From: an uncultured Aeromonadaceae bacterium
Lineage (GTDB): Bacteria > Pseudomonadota > Gammaproteobacteria > Enterobacterales > Aeromonadaceae
Reading direction: 5' to 3'
DNA length: 38,731 nt
Assembly: GCA_945957385.1 (NCBI GenBank)
Contig: CAMFKP010000036.1
Location: forward strand, 1-38,731
A model generated the notes under the pieces. The model was not told the DNA's origin and made no database searches. It worked only from the letters and a program-made list of their open reading frames with translations. Made by a program: the position numbers and the translations under genes. This document shows, piece after piece, positions 1 to 6,762 of the stretch (within the stretch, counting starts at the first letter, position 1; each line of letters begins with the position of its first letter).

Positions 1-63
1 GATTAATGGATTAATGGATTAATGGATTAATGGATTAATGGATTAATGGATTAATGGATTAAT
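1..63. repeat. 8-bp tandem repeat (ATTAATGG), cut by window edge
   Basis: The unit ATTAATGG is repeated without a mismatch seven times (2-57), followed by a partial ATTAAT (58-63). Position 1 is a G that fits the end of a preceding unit, so the array probably continues to the left of the window. It is AT-rich in a GC-rich neighbourhood and lies about 95 bp upstream of the start codon of the small membrane protein gene. Perfect short tandem repeats can change copy number by slippage. Because 8 is not a multiple of 3, a change would shift a frame or change promoter spacing. No function is visible directly. Confidence 0.95.
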
Positions 64-157
64 CGGTGTGGTGGTGCGCGTTATCCGGGCCTGGTGCGCT
101 GAGGATTACGCGTGTAGCCTGTGGATTCAATTGAGGTTTTTCTACGGGAGCACAGAG

Positions 158-532
158 ATGAGTCGGCACGCACCGCAATGGGCGTTACAGCGCGCGCAGC
201 ATAGCGCGCAACAACAACAGGCACGGGCGCAGCTCGCCTTGCCCCGACCGCTGCTGAACCGGCTGTTGCCGGTGTTGATGGCTCCGGCGTTGATGGGCAT
301 CTTGTTGCTCGCTACGCCGATAGACAGCCTGCTGGCGGCGCTGACGGCGGGCTGGGTGACGCTGGCGCTGGGGGTGATGCTGGAGTTGCAGTGGATGCGG
401 CGCCAGATCCGGGCCCTGACGCTGCTGGTCAGCGCCGCGGATGAAGCGCAGCCCGCCGGGCCCGCGGCCACCCATCAGCCCGCTGCGTCTGACCGCGTCG
501 CCGATGCCACTCCGGACGGGCGCCGCGCGTAG
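158..532 (+). CDS. Small two-helix membrane protein, unknown function
   Basis: A 124-residue protein of a family I do not recognise. The ATG at 158 is preceded by GGGAG seven bases upstream. An in-frame GTG at 68 has no ribosome binding site and would add an unlikely extension. The protein has a basic, glutamine-rich N-terminus, a hydrophobic segment at about residues 35-55, a second at about 60-78, a basic stretch (WMRRQIR) and an Ala/Pro-rich hydrophilic tail. The last 58 bp overlap the 3' end of tatC on the opposite strand, so the tail is constrained by two reading frames or is itself spurious. The overlap and lack of known homology keep confidence moderate. The tandem repeat upstream could affect its expression. 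Confidence 0.5.
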   Translation: MSRHAPQWALQRAQHSAQQQQARAQLALPRPLLNRLLPVLMAPALMGILLLATPIDSLLAALTAGWVTLALGVMLELQWMRRQIRALTLLVSAADEAQPAGPAATHQPAASDRVADATPDGRRA

Positions 533-1242
533 CGGCTGACCAGCAGCCCCAGCTCGAACAGCAGCCACATCGGGATCGCCAGCAGCGTCTGCGAGAAGAC
601 ATCCGGTGGCGTCAGCAGCATGCCGATCACGAACACGCCGATCAGCACATAGGGGCGCTGGCGCGCCAACCCCTGGGGCGTACACAGGCCGCTCCAGCAC
701 AGCAGCACGGTCGCCACCGGGATCTCGAACGCCAGACCGAACGCCAGAAACAGCGTCAGCACGAAGTCCAGGTAGCTGGCGATATCGGTTGCCATCTGCA
801 CCCCCTCCGGCACCGTGGCGGTGATGAAGCCAAACAGCAGCGGCATCACCAGCTGGTAGGCAAAGGCCATCCCCAGGTAGAACAGCAGGGCACTGGAGGC
901 GACCAGCGGTAACACCAGCCGCCGTTCATGGCGGTAGAGGCCGGGCGCGACAAAGCGCCACAGCTGATGCAGCAGGTAGGGGATCGCCAGCACGATGGCC
1001 AGCATCAGCGTCAGCTTCATCGGCGTGAAAAACGGCGTGATCACCTCGGTGGCGATCATGCTGCTGTGCTGCGGCAGATGGCGCAGCAGCGGCGCGGCGA
1101 TGAACTGGTACAGCGGATTGGCAAAGCCGATCAGCGCGCTAAACAGCAGGCCGACCGCCAGTACGCAGTGCAGCAGGCGCCGGCGCAGTTCCAGCAGATG
1201 ACCCAGATAACCGCTCGCAGGTGTCATGGATGGCGCGTTCAT
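475..1242 (-). CDS. tatC: Sec-independent protein translocase subunit TatC
   Basis: TatC is the polytopic inner-membrane receptor of the twin-arginine translocase; with TatB it binds the RR signal peptides of folded substrates. The 255-residue product has the expected six hydrophobic segments and family signatures: [10 protein letters not shown] near the N-terminus, [12 protein letters not shown] with the conserved glutamate, [16 protein letters not shown], and [19 protein letters not shown] near the C-terminus. It is close to the gammaproteobacterial type, with a short Ser/Ala-rich tail. GGAGAGA precedes the ATG, which overlaps the tatB stop by 4 bp (ATGA), implying translational coupling. 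No tatD follows. Its 3' end overlaps a convergent small gene. It is the last gene of the metallophosphoesterase-tatABC unit. Confidence 0.97.
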   Translation of the reverse strand: MNAPSMTPASGYLGHLLELRRRLLHCVLAVGLLFSALIGFANPLYQFIAAPLLRHLPQHSSMIATEVITPFFTPMKLTLMLAIVLAIPYLLHQLWRFVAPGLYRHERRLVLPLVASSALLFYLGMAFAYQLVMPLLFGFITATVPEGVQMATDIASYLDFVLTLFLAFGLAFEIPVATVLLCWSGLCTPQGLARQRPYVLIGVFVIGMLLTPPDVFSQTLLAIPMWLLFELGLLVSRYARRPSGVASATRSDAAG

Positions 1243-1556
1243 GTTGTCTCTCCACGATGACGAGGTGGCGTGGCTGGCGGCGGGGCGGCGTGCTGCTGAC
1301 GCAGGTAGCCTTGCACCTCTGGCGTGAGCGTCTGCACCAGCTGCTGCCGCTTGCTCTCGACGTCAGCGAGTTCGCTGCGCAGCGCATCCAGCTCCAGCTG
1401 GCGAGCCAGCTCGGCCTTGGTGTGGTCCAGCGTGGCACGCAGCGTCTTGACGGTACGGGCTACCCCGCGCAGCGCTGCTGGCAGGCGCTCGGGGCCCAGC
1501 ACCAGCAGCGCGATCAGCGCCACCAGGCTCAGCTCCCAGAAACTGATATTGAACAT
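1239..1556 (-). CDS. tatB: Tat translocase subunit TatB (short form)
   Basis: TatB is a single-span membrane protein that pairs with TatC in the signal-peptide receptor complex. The start [26 protein letters not shown] contains the conserved Glu in the N-terminal helix and the LGPxRLP hinge, followed by an amphipathic, charged helix (about residues 25-85). At 105 residues it is clearly shorter than Escherichia coli TatB (171 residues); the missing part is the variable C-terminal tail. The LGPERLP hinge separates it from TatA, which here has FGTRKL. It lies 3 bp after tatA and overlaps tatC by 4 bp, so the three genes are translated as one block. Confidence 0.93.
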   Translation of the reverse strand: MFNISFWELSLVALIALLVLGPERLPAALRGVARTVKTLRATLDHTKAELARQLELDALRSELADVESKRQQLVQTLTPEVQGYLRQQHAAPPPATPPRHRGETT

Positions 1557-1559
1557 GAG

Positions 1560-1787
1560 TTAGCGCCGCTCGCCGAGGTGAGGGGCCGGCTGCTCCGTGT
1601 CGGCCGCCTGATCGCGTTGGGCCGGGTCGGGGGAGGCCGCCGCACCGCCGTCATCGGCCAATGCCTGTTTGAATCCCTTGATCGCCGAGCCGAGATCGCC
1701 GCCGAGGCCGCGCAGTTTACGGGTGCCGAACAGCAGTACGACGATGAGACCAATGATTGCCAGTTGCCAGATGCTGATTCCAGCCAT
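1560..1787 (-). CDS. tatA: Tat translocase pore subunit TatA
   Basis: TatA oligomerises to form the protein-conducting element of the twin-arginine pathway. The product has the N-terminal transmembrane helix [18 protein letters not shown], the FGTRKL hinge and the amphipathic helix with [12 protein letters not shown], then an acidic, disordered tail. There are two candidate ATGs two codons apart. I take the second (1787, MAGISIWQ), because AGGAG is 7 bases upstream of it but only 1 base from the first (1793). The protein is 75 residues. It lies about 90 bp downstream of the metallophosphoesterase gene, with two GC-rich stem-loops between, and directly precedes tatB. Confidence 0.95.
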   Translation of the reverse strand: MAGISIWQLAIIGLIVVLLFGTRKLRGLGGDLGSAIKGFKQALADDGGAAASPDPAQRDQAADTEQPAPHLGERR

Positions 1788-1815
1788 GTGCATGCTCCTT
1801 TGGGGTTAGCGGTGA

Positions 1816-1860
1816 CGGCGGCCAGAACGCTGGCCGCCGGACGGGGCTGGGGTTGCCCCG
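1816..1860 (-). other. Two GC-rich stem-loops between phosphoesterase gene and tatA
   Basis: A perfect 10-bp stem (CGGCGGCCAG with its complement, 1816-1825 and 1830-1839) encloses a 4-base loop. It is accompanied by a 6-bp stem (CGGGGC/GCCCCG, 1842-1847 and 1855-1860). Neither is followed by a T-run on the minus strand, so they do not look like a complete intrinsic terminator. They could stabilise the upstream message or lower tatABC expression relative to the exported enzyme. The inverted repeats are plain in the sequence; the role is inferred. Confidence 0.6.
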
Positions 1861-1876
1861 CGGGTTAAGTGTGAAC

Positions 1877-3928
1877 TCAGGCGCGGAACGGATTCTCGCC
1901 CCACAGATCGACCAGCTCGCCGCTGCGCAGATTGATGCGGAAGTGGGTCGAGGGTGCGGCGTGGATGAACAGTTCGAACACGCGCTGCATCGCCGACAGC
2001 CGGGCCTGCAGTACCGCCAGTTGGCAGTCGAAGTCCTCGGCGCCGCAGCTGGCGGTGTGCTGGGCCAGTTGCAGTGAGGCGATGAGCTGCATCGCGACCT
2101 GATAGGTCGGAATGCGCTCATAACCGTAATCCTGCAGCGACAGTTCGTCGGCGTTTTTCAGGTGGTAGACCAGATCGAGCAGGTTCTCGAAGTGCTCGTT
2201 AAAGAAACGGTCGCGCGGCAGGCCGCTCTGGGCGATATGGTCCTCGACCTGTCGGGTGGCGGTGATGGCAGCCTGATAATCCTCGTCGCTGGCGCGGGCG
2301 CCGACGAACGCGCGGGCGATCTCGGCCAGGCTGCTATCGCGGCGCAACGCCCGACTGGCGAGCAGCGCGCTGTCGGCACTGATCGGCGTCGGCAGCTGGC
2401 TGGTGACCATCAGCGCATACAGGCTGGGGTTGCTGTTGAACAGCGCCTTCATGTCGGCGGCCATGCTGTCGAAGAAGCGGTTACGCACCAGCGTCATCAG
2501 GTGACGGCGCATCAGATCCCGGTAGTCGCTGGCCTCGAGCATGCCGCGCCAGAACACCTGATCGCCCTTGCCCTGAGCCTCGAACTGGGCGATCTCCTGG
2601 CGGTAGAACGGGAACAGCGCATCAAAATCCGGCACCTCGGAGACCACGACGGTGTCGATCTCGACGTCGTGACGGTCGTGGAACGTGACCAGCTTGTAGG
2701 CCGGGATATAGGCCGACAGCGACGGCACCTGCACGTTGAACACCTGCCCCTCGTCGTTGCGGTAGCCGTAGGTGTCGTTGACATGCATGTGGCCGGCAAA
2801 GTGCAGCTTCAGCCCGCTACGGATGAAGGCGTCACCAACGCTGCTGTCCGGCAGGCGGCTGATGGTATTGCTGGTGTCACCGAGCAGGTAATTGACGTCG
2901 TGGCCGTCGTTGACCTCGCCGTCGCCATCCAGATAATTCAGCGCCGGATAGTGGGAGATCAGCAGCAGGCGCTTGCCTTCGACCTCGGCACGCCGGCTGA
3001 CATCGGCCAGCCACTCCATCAGGTATTCCTTGCCGTACTCGGCGTGGATGCCCTGCTTCCAGCCGCGGCTGTCATGCTTGAAGCCGCTGCCGTTGGGGCG
3101 GAACACGTTCATGTCGACCATGCAGATCCACAGCCCGGCCTCGGGCTCCACCAGGTAGCTGGCATCGCCGACCAGGGCGCTTTCACCATTGTCCGGATTG
3201 CGGGCCAGATACTGACGGTCGGCAAAGGCATCGGAGGTGCCGAACGGGGTCTCGTAATGCAGCCACCCCTCCTGCTTGCGAAAGCCGTAGTCAGCCAGAT
3301 CGGTGAGCATGTCCTCGATGCTGCCGCCCCACATCTTTGGGGTGACATGGCGGTACTCTCCGGATTGACCCTCATCGGTGGGGTTGCTGCTGCTGTTGCG
3401 GTCGTCGACCACCATCACCTGACGCCCCTCCTTGTCGAGGAACATCTTGCTCTGGCTGGCGCCGGCCGGATAGCAGTCGTGGTTGCCCGGCGCCAGCAAG
3501 TAGACGAACCCGTACTGCTGGCGATACTGCTCCAGCACCGTCTTGAAGCCCTTGATGGTGTCGACCTGACCATCATCTGAGTAGTCGCCGCTGAAGCAGA
3601 CGTACTTGACTCCCTGCTCGCCCAGTTGCTGCAGCGTGGCATGCAGCACGAAGTAGTTTTCGTTGAACATGCGCGTCGAACGGCAGGAGACGTTCATGCT
3701 GCGCATCGTCACCTTGCGCCCTTGGGCATCGGTCGGCGCCAGGTCGGCAAAGTCGTAGTCGCCGTAGACGTCGTGAAAGTGCACATCGGAGAGAATGGCA
3801 ATCTTGTGGCTGGCGGTGGCGGTGTGATCTGAACTCCCGGAATGGCACCCGGGTAACAGGCTGACCGCGCCCAAACCGACGGCGCCTGCTCCGGTCATCT
3901 TGATAAAATCGCGACGAGAACGATTCAC
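1877..3928 (-). CDS. Tat-exported calcineurin-like metallophosphoesterase (PhoD-like role)
   Basis: A 683-residue enzyme with a complete metallophosphoesterase metal-binding set: DVH (Asp48, His50), GD (114-115), GNHD (Asn149-His150-Asp151), SHYP (His326) and GHMH (His380, His382). This fold hydrolyses phosphomono- or diesters with two metal ions. The start is the GTG at 3928, with AAGGAG 7 bases upstream; the longer upstream frame is not needed. The N-terminus has a textbook twin-arginine motif SRRDFIK (residues 4-10), a hydrophobic stretch and LLPGC (Cys28), a possible lipobox although Pro at -2 is unusual. It should therefore be exported folded and possibly anchored as a lipoprotein. tatABC follows on the same strand. 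A PhoB-type direct repeat precedes the gene. The substrate is unknown; a secreted phosphodiesterase is the best guess. Confidence 0.88.
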   Translation of the reverse strand: MNRSRRDFIKMTGAGAVGLGAVSLLPGCHSGSSDHTATASHKIAILSDVHFHDVYGDYDFADLAPTDAQGRKVTMRSMNVSCRSTRMFNENYFVLHATLQQLGEQGVKYVCFSGDYSDDGQVDTIKGFKTVLEQYRQQYGFVYLLAPGNHDCYPAGASQSKMFLDKEGRQVMVVDDRNSSSNPTDEGQSGEYRHVTPKMWGGSIEDMLTDLADYGFRKQEGWLHYETPFGTSDAFADRQYLARNPDNGESALVGDASYLVEPEAGLWICMVDMNVFRPNGSGFKHDSRGWKQGIHAEYGKEYLMEWLADVSRRAEVEGKRLLLISHYPALNYLDGDGEVNDGHDVNYLLGDTSNTISRLPDSSVGDAFIRSGLKLHFAGHMHVNDTYGYRNDEGQVFNVQVPSLSAYIPAYKLVTFHDRHDVEIDTVVVSEVPDFDALFPFYRQEIAQFEAQGKGDQVFWRGMLEASDYRDLMRRHLMTLVRNRFFDSMAADMKALFNSNPSLYALMVTSQLPTPISADSALLASRALRRDSSLAEIARAFVGARASDEDYQAAITATRQVEDHIAQSGLPRDRFFNEHFENLLDLVYHLKNADELSLQDYGYERIPTYQVAMQLIASLQLAQHTASCGAEDFDCQLAVLQARLSAMQRVFELFIHAAPSTHFRINLRSGELVDLWGENPFRA

Positions 3929-3963
3929 TCGACTACTCCTTACTGCTTGTGAATGAAGCCGCG

Positions 3964-4008
3964 AGGCTAGAAAGCGAAAGTGACAGTCCGGTGTCATTCT
4001 GATGACAA
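3964..4008 (-). promoter_or_regulatory. Candidate PhoB box and -10 for the phosphoesterase-tatABC unit
   Basis: Read on the minus strand, three 7-base units lie at an exact 11-bp period: TTGTCAT (4002-4008), ATGACAC (3991-3997) and CTGTCAC (3980-3986). Units one and three each match the CTGTCAT Pho half-site at 6 of 7 positions; the middle one is weaker (4 of 7). Exactly 10 bp after the last unit is TAGCCT (3964-3969), where the -10 belongs in PhoB-activated promoters. The GTG start is 35 bp further on. The pattern is seen directly; PhoB control is inferred. Confidence 0.65.
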
Positions 4009-4083
4009 TATCGTGTAACCATTTGATATTTAATGGTTTGATTACCGCTATTGAGCAGGTTATTAACTGTGGCGGTGGCGCCG

Positions 4084-4109
4084 GTTAACATTCGTTAACG
4101 TCTGTTAAC
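4084..4109. repeat. Three GTTAAC motifs at 10-bp spacing
   Basis: GTTAAC occurs at 4084-4089, 4094-4099 and 4104-4109, exactly one helical turn apart, in the 277-bp gap between the esterase gene and the metallophosphoesterase gene. Each motif is palindromic, so both strands read the same. The gap also holds a 7-bp stem-loop (ACCCGGC/GCCGGGT, 4164-4170 and 4177-4183) just after the esterase stop, with no T-run. Phased repeats like this suggest cooperative binding of a regulator to one face of the DNA. The identity of such a protein cannot be told from the sequence. Confidence 0.7.
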
Positions 4110-4205
4110 CTGGTGTGCGGGGCATGGCGTTGGAATGGGGCGCGGGCTTGGCGCGCCAGGTGAACCCGGCGGTTAAGCCGGGTCACGTGCTGCGACAGTG
4201 CGGGG

Positions 4206-5627
4206 TCAGCGGCTTGAGGGCGTTGCGATCTGCTGGGCCAGCTCGCGGATCACCTGCGGCAGCAGTCCCTGCCAGTAGTGCCAGGTGTGGCCGCCGGCGC
4301 TGTAGTGAAAGGGCGGCGTGACGCCGGCGCGTTGCAGCTGTTCTTGCAGTGCCTGGTTGCTGGCGAGGCTGGTGTGGTCCTGCAAGCCGCAGTAGAGGCG
4401 GGTGGGTGGCATGGCCTGCAGGCCGGATGATGTCCACTCCGCCTGCGGACGCGGGGCGAAGTAACCGGAGAGCGAGACCGCCTGGGCGAACTGCTGCGGA
4501 TGACGGTAGGCCAGGTAGAAGGCGCCGAAGCCGCCCATCGAGACGCCGAGCAGCGCCCGTTGCTGCGGCCGCGTGCTTAGTCCCCAGTGTCCGACCTGGG
4601 GCAGCAGATCGCGGATCAGGAACTGTTCGGTCGCCCCCTGATAGAAGCTCTTGCCACCGTCGACCAGCACCACGGCCAGTGGCGGGATCTGCTGCCCGGC
4701 GATCAGGTTGTCGAGCAGGGTCGGCAGCTCGCCATCAGCCACCCACTGCTGGCGATCCATGCCATAACCATGCAGTGCCAGCAACCAGGGCAGCGGCGTG
4801 TGCGGGTCGCTGCCTGCGGGCCGGTAGATCAGGACCGGGTGCGGCGCATGGTCGCTGCCGGTCAGCGTGATCGTCTGCAGTTGGCCGCGCTCGGCCGGAT
4901 TGGCTCGGGGAGTGAACAGCGGATCGGTAGCGCCGATCTGCAGCAACGAATTGAAGCCGCCCTGGCCATCGGCGTGACGTAGTGGATTGTGCGGATCGCT
5001 GAGCCATTGGCCATCCTGCACCAGCTTGTAGGCCCAGCGTCCCGGTGTCAGATAGAGCGTCAGTGCCCAGTCACCATCGGCCTGGCGTTGCAGCGGAAGC
5101 GTATCGGCCTGCCAGTCATTCATCTCGCCAGCCAGATAGACCGCCTTGGCATCGGGAGCGTGCCAGCGCAGCGTGACCGCCTGAGCGCCGTCACTGGGTT
5201 GCAAGCAGGGTTCGGCGCCGGATTGGGCTGCCGTGGTTGGTGTGGCGCGGCGCATCGTCATGCTCCCCTGTTGTTGCACACTGGTGTAGTGCAAGGTCAT
5301 GGTATCGTCAGCCGGCTGATACACCAGCTGCATGCTGCCCTGTTGCGGATCCCCTTCTATTTTCCACTGCAACGTCAGCGGTTGCGCCTGCTGCACCGTG
5401 GCCAGGGCATCAAACTGCAGCTCGGCCTGTTGCCAATCTGCATTGAGCTTGCGCCAATAGTGCACCTTCATCTGTTTGGCATTGGCGTCAGCGGCCGGAG
5501 TCAGGATCAGGGCATCGCGCAGACCATCGCCCCAACGGCCTTGCCAGCGCACCCCGCTTAGCTCGGCGCTCTGTGCCGACAGCGAGACGGCAACCAGTAA
5601 TAACGGAAAGGAAAACCAACGCAACAT
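4206..5627 (-). CDS. Secreted esterase: E-set/CBM48 domain plus alpha/beta hydrolase
   Basis: A 473-residue precursor. Residues 1-21 form a signal peptide (cleavage after AQSA). Residues 22-125 are a poorly conserved N-terminal region. Residues about 150-232 form an early-set domain like the AMPK/CBM48 glycogen-binding fold (VYLAGEMNDW, WAYKLVQDGQWLSDPHNP). Residues about 250-465 are an esterase D/enterochelin-esterase-like hydrolase with nucleophile GVSMGG (Ser363), Asp417 (GLQDHT) and His447 (GGHTWHYW). It acts outside the cytoplasm. The substrate is uncertain: a siderophore ester, acylated carbohydrate or other ester are all possible. The start has CTGGAG 9 bases upstream. It lies 105 bp downstream of the AraC-type regulator on the same strand and may be its target or operon partner. 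No PhoB-type repeat is visible upstream. Confidence 0.82.
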   Translation of the reverse strand: MLRWFSFPLLLVAVSLSAQSAELSGVRWQGRWGDGLRDALILTPAADANAKQMKVHYWRKLNADWQQAELQFDALATVQQAQPLTLQWKIEGDPQQGSMQLVYQPADDTMTLHYTSVQQQGSMTMRRATPTTAAQSGAEPCLQPSDGAQAVTLRWHAPDAKAVYLAGEMNDWQADTLPLQRQADGDWALTLYLTPGRWAYKLVQDGQWLSDPHNPLRHADGQGGFNSLLQIGATDPLFTPRANPAERGQLQTITLTGSDHAPHPVLIYRPAGSDPHTPLPWLLALHGYGMDRQQWVADGELPTLLDNLIAGQQIPPLAVVLVDGGKSFYQGATEQFLIRDLLPQVGHWGLSTRPQQRALLGVSMGGFGAFYLAYRHPQQFAQAVSLSGYFAPRPQAEWTSSGLQAMPPTRLYCGLQDHTSLASNQALQEQLQRAGVTPPFHYSAGGHTWHYWQGLLPQVIRELAQQIATPSSR

Positions 5628-5732
5628 AACCCGAGACTCCAGTTTGGTAGTAGGAGTTCCACCTTATGCTGCTGTGATCGGGCTGGCTTGATTATCGGCG
5701 CCAGTGTGCCGGCGTGGTGAGACCGGCGGTGG

Positions 5733-6599
5733 TTACCACAGCCGGTAAACGGGGCAGGGGGTGGTACGCACCGGTAGGGTCAGACGAAAACGTGGATGGC
5801 GTTCATCGGGGAGTTGCAGTTCGATCGGTGCGTCGTCAAAGTGCCAGCCGCTGTGGAAGATCCACTGGGCAAAGCAGTGGTACATGAACACCGGCAGCTG
5901 TGATTCGTCGCCGTGCAGCGTGAAGGTGGCAGAATAGCCGGCCGGCAGGGTCAGCGCGACCATGTCCTGGGGTGGAGTGCCGCGGCCGGCAAAGGTCGCC
6001 ACCAGCAGCAGAAAGTGGCGGCACTGGCCGGGCTGGGTCTTGAAGTAGAAGACCCGCAGCGGTGCCTGTTGACCAAACAGGCTGCGCAGTTGGCCACCGA
6101 GCTGCCACACAGTGCTGCCCAGTCCGGCACCGGTTAGCTCGTCGGTCTGCATCGCGCGGGTCACTCCCCACAGTGACTGTTGTGGCCTGGGGGCGATCTG
6201 CGGCGGCTGCTGGTGCTGGGCGGCGAGCTCGTCGAGCATCGCCAGATCCAGGCTGGGGCGGTAGTAGTTGTGTTGCAGGCAGCCTTGCTGGCGAAACGCG
6301 CTCGGGCTCATGAAGAAGTGACGGCTGAAGGCGCGGGTAAAGGCCTCATGGCTGCCAAACTGGCAATCGAGCGCCAGGGAGAGGATATCCTGATGGCCCA
6401 GAACCAGCTGTTGCGCCGCATGGGTCAAACGGCGGCCACGCAGGTAACCGCTGAGGCTCTCGCCGACCGCGGTCGCGAAGTGGCGTTGCAGCGAGCGCAG
6501 CGACAGTGCCGAGGCCGCGGCGATATCTTCCGGCTGGATGGGGTCAAACAGGTGCTTATCCAGAAAGGCACCGGCACGTAGCAGACGATCACGGGACAC
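5733..6599 (-). CDS. AraC-family regulator with GyrI-like effector domain
   Basis: A 288-residue transcription factor built like Rob: an N-terminal AraC double helix-turn-helix (about residues 8-106; IAAASALSLRSLQRHFATAVGES and LALDCQFGSHEAFTRAFSRHF) followed by a GyrI-like small-molecule-binding domain (about 135-288, including LRVFYFKTQPGQ and PAGYSATFTLHG). The GTG start at 6599 has AAGGAA 7 bases upstream. Members of this architecture sense hydrophobic or cationic compounds and activate stress or efflux genes, but nothing here fixes the ligand. It is divergent from the LacI-type gene and lies just upstream of the secreted esterase, which it may control. Confidence 0.88.
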   Translation of the reverse strand: MSRDRLLRAGAFLDKHLFDPIQPEDIAAASALSLRSLQRHFATAVGESLSGYLRGRRLTHAAQQLVLGHQDILSLALDCQFGSHEAFTRAFSRHFFMSPSAFRQQGCLQHNYYRPSLDLAMLDELAAQHQQPPQIAPRPQQSLWGVTRAMQTDELTGAGLGSTVWQLGGQLRSLFGQQAPLRVFYFKTQPGQCRHFLLLVATFAGRGTPPQDMVALTLPAGYSATFTLHGDESQLPVFMYHCFAQWIFHSGWHFDDAPIELQLPDERHPRFRLTLPVRTTPCPVYRLW

Positions 6600-6762
6600 G
6601 ACAGGCTTCCTTGCGAGTCACTCTGCCGGCGAGCATACCAAATAAGCGGTAATCGCGGGACGTATCGGCAGCGACGTTGTGGTTGCGGCTTGTCATATTT
6701 CTGACCAAAACGCGCGGCAGACTGGGGCGTTTAGGTTGCTGTCTGCCGTAGAGGAGTCGACG

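Noticed and set aside
1..63. CRISPR array
   Set aside because: The repeats are 8 bp, directly adjacent and without spacers; this is a simple tandem repeat.
2162..3580. A 472-codon open frame on the plus strand inside the metallophosphoesterase gene, and similar long frames at 6589-7680 and 9420-10481
   Set aside because: They lie exactly antisense to well-supported genes in GC-rich DNA, have no start signals, and their translations are low-complexity Val/Gly/Arg-rich without any domain.
6690..6707. Possible Pho box upstream of the LacI-type gene (TTGTCAT followed by CTGACCA, 11 bp apart)
   Set aside because: The second unit matches only 4 of 7 positions and no -10 lies about 10 bp downstream.
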